From: Methanothrix sp.
Lineage (GTDB): Archaea > Halobacteriota > Methanosarcinia > Methanotrichales > Methanotrichaceae
DNA: 64,000 nt
Assembly (NCBI RefSeq): GCF_016706325.1
Contig: NZ_JADJJX010000001.1
Coordinates: 1,674,001-1,738,000, forward strand
Reading direction: 5' to 3'
Shown here: positions 63,083-64,000 of the stretch, piece after piece
Position numbering within the stretch: the first letter of the stretch is position 1
How the letters are laid out: each line of letters begins with the position of its first letter
Translations under genes and position numbers: made by a program
The notes under the pieces: model-generated
Database searches by the model: none
What the model was told of the DNA's origin: nothing
The model's input: only the letters and a program-made list of their open reading frames with translations

Positions 63083-64000
63083 CAAGCTTTTCATGCGCAA
63101 CTTCAAGAAGTTCCGCCGGGCAGAGGTGGAGTTTCAGGATGGGCTCACTGGCATTGTGGGGGGCAATGGCTCTGGAAAGAGCACCATCGTCGAGGCCATT
63201 GCCTGGTCCCTTTATGGAAGCCGGGCATCGAGCATAAAGAAGGATTTCATCAGAAACTCCCTCGCTGGAGAGGGGGACCCGGTGGAGGTCAAGCTCTCCT
63301 TATCCCTGGGAAAGAGGGAGCTGGAGATCTACCGCTCCATGAAAGGGAAGAACATGATACCGGAGGCCTCTCTCCTCCTGGACGGGCAGAGGATTGCAGC
63401 CGGCACAAAGGAGGTCGACCAGAGGCTGGAGGATATACTGAAGATCAGCTATCAGGATTTCATGAAGACCTTCTATGCCCGGCAGAAGGATCTGGACAAC
63501 CTGCTCAAGGAGGGGGGGATGGGCAAGAGGGAGTATCTGCTCAAGCTCCTGGGCCTGGAGGACATAAAGGAGGGCGCCCTGGAGGAGATAAAAACTGATC
63601 GATCGAGGCTTGAAGAGCAGAGGAGCAGGCTGGCTGGAGCCCTGGCGGAGATCGGGGATGTCCAGGCCCGGCTGGAGGAGGCATCACTGGAGATAGACCT
63701 GGTCAGAAGGGGGCTTGACGGGGCGGAAGAGCACGAGGCCTTTTTGCGGGAAGAGAGGCAGAAGAGGCTTGAAGAGCTTGATCTTCTGAACGAGAAGATG
63801 AACTACTCTGGCATTCTGGCGGAGAGGGCCTCCCGGCTGGAGGAGGAGCTGAGGCGCCTGGCAGCTCTCATCGCCAGCGATGAAGGGCGCCTGCAGGAGA
63901 TCGAGGGATCAAAGAGGCTTTGGAATGAGATCGGCCCCGCTCTGGAGAGGCTGGCCGGGATTCAGGCGAGGCTGGAGATGCTCGAGCCCAGGAGGACCCG
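63072..64000 (+). CDS. rad50: DNA repair ATPase Rad50 (3' partial)
   Basis: The first ~309 residues of the SMC-like partner of Mre11. It begins MHLNKLFMRNFKKFRRAEVE, Walker A is GGNGSGKSTIVEAIAWSLYG, the Q-loop region is DFMKTFYARQKDLDNLL, and from about residue 165 the protein enters the long coiled coil. The zinc hook and C-terminal half lie beyond the window. Confidence 0.93.
   Translation, partial: MHLNKLFMRNFKKFRRAEVEFQDGLTGIVGGNGSGKSTIVEAIAWSLYGSRASSIKKDFIRNSLAGEGDPVEVKLSLSLGKRELEIYRSMKGKNMIPEASLLLDGQRIAAGTKEVDQRLEDILKISYQDFMKTFYARQKDLDNLLKEGGMGKREYLLKLLGLEDIKEGALEEIKTDRSRLEEQRSRLAGALAEIGDVQARLEEASLEIDLVRRGLDGAEEHEAFLREERQKRLEELDLLNEKMNYSGILAERASRLEEELRRLAALIASDEGRLQEIEGSKRLWNEIGPALERLAGIQARLEMLEPRRT

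Noticed and set aside
1..64000. CRISPR arrays
   Set aside because: No set of regularly spaced identical repeats with unique spacers; the regular 369-bp repeats are coding modules and the 9-20 bp repeats are contiguous.

Overview
The window reads as a chromosomal segment of a methanogenic archaeon, most likely an acetate-using Methanothrix (Methanosaeta)-type member of the Methanosarcinales. This is inferred from a group II chaperonin (thermosome), the proteasome-activating nucleotidase PAN, archaeal-type S-adenosylmethionine synthetase, a UbiA-type ether-lipid prenyltransferase, a NurA-HerA-Mre11-Rad50 cluster, a CooC-like carbon monoxide dehydrogenase maturation ATPase, and several TATA-box promoters with very short leaders. 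No 16S rRNA or methanogenesis operon is present, so the genus is an inference.

Layout. 1-1905: end of a phosphate ABC transporter (pstC partial, pstA with an extra membrane N-terminus). 1994-6152: small winged-helix regulators, a regulator/membrane-protein pair, and a decayed IS1-like transposase next to a fragment of an AAA-type ATPase. 6799-9607: EamA transporter, a small membrane ORF, RNase Z and a helical-repeat protein. 9861-18861: two hybrid histidine kinases flank an oligopeptide/nickel-type binding protein, CooC and a flavoredoxin-like protein. The first kinase is split from its membrane sensor by one missing A in a poly-A run. 18967-25844: nuclease-like ORF, a 917-residue formate-dehydrogenase-type molybdopterin protein, histone-deacetylase-family protein, acetyl-CoA hydrolase/transferase-GNAT fusion, and a small Cys protein.

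25991-35924 is a mobile accessory island starting at a tRNA-Leu gene. It holds remnants of IS110, IS1634-like, IS66 and IS21 transposases, one apparently complete 1405-bp IS with 10-bp target duplications and a candidate -1 frameshift site, glycerophosphodiesterase, two PD-(D/E)XK-like proteins, a membrane-anchored TPR protein, and a frameshifted GC-rich TPR pseudogene. Many of its genes are visibly AT-rich compared with the flanks.

35921-47622: small membrane protein, an FtsX-like permease, and a 3014-residue secreted DUF11-type repeat protein preceded by a short paralogue. Fourteen consecutive modules of the large protein start exactly 369 bp apart.

47777-64000 is housekeeping: enolase, a small conserved protein, MAT, PAN, thermosome, a candidate small RNA, a double winged-helix regulator, DtdA with a non-standard start, a Ser/Ala/Pro-rich regulator, an ether-lipid prenyltransferase, an AI-2E-family exporter, and the NurA-HerA-Mre11-Rad50 DNA-end-processing operon, cut by the window end.
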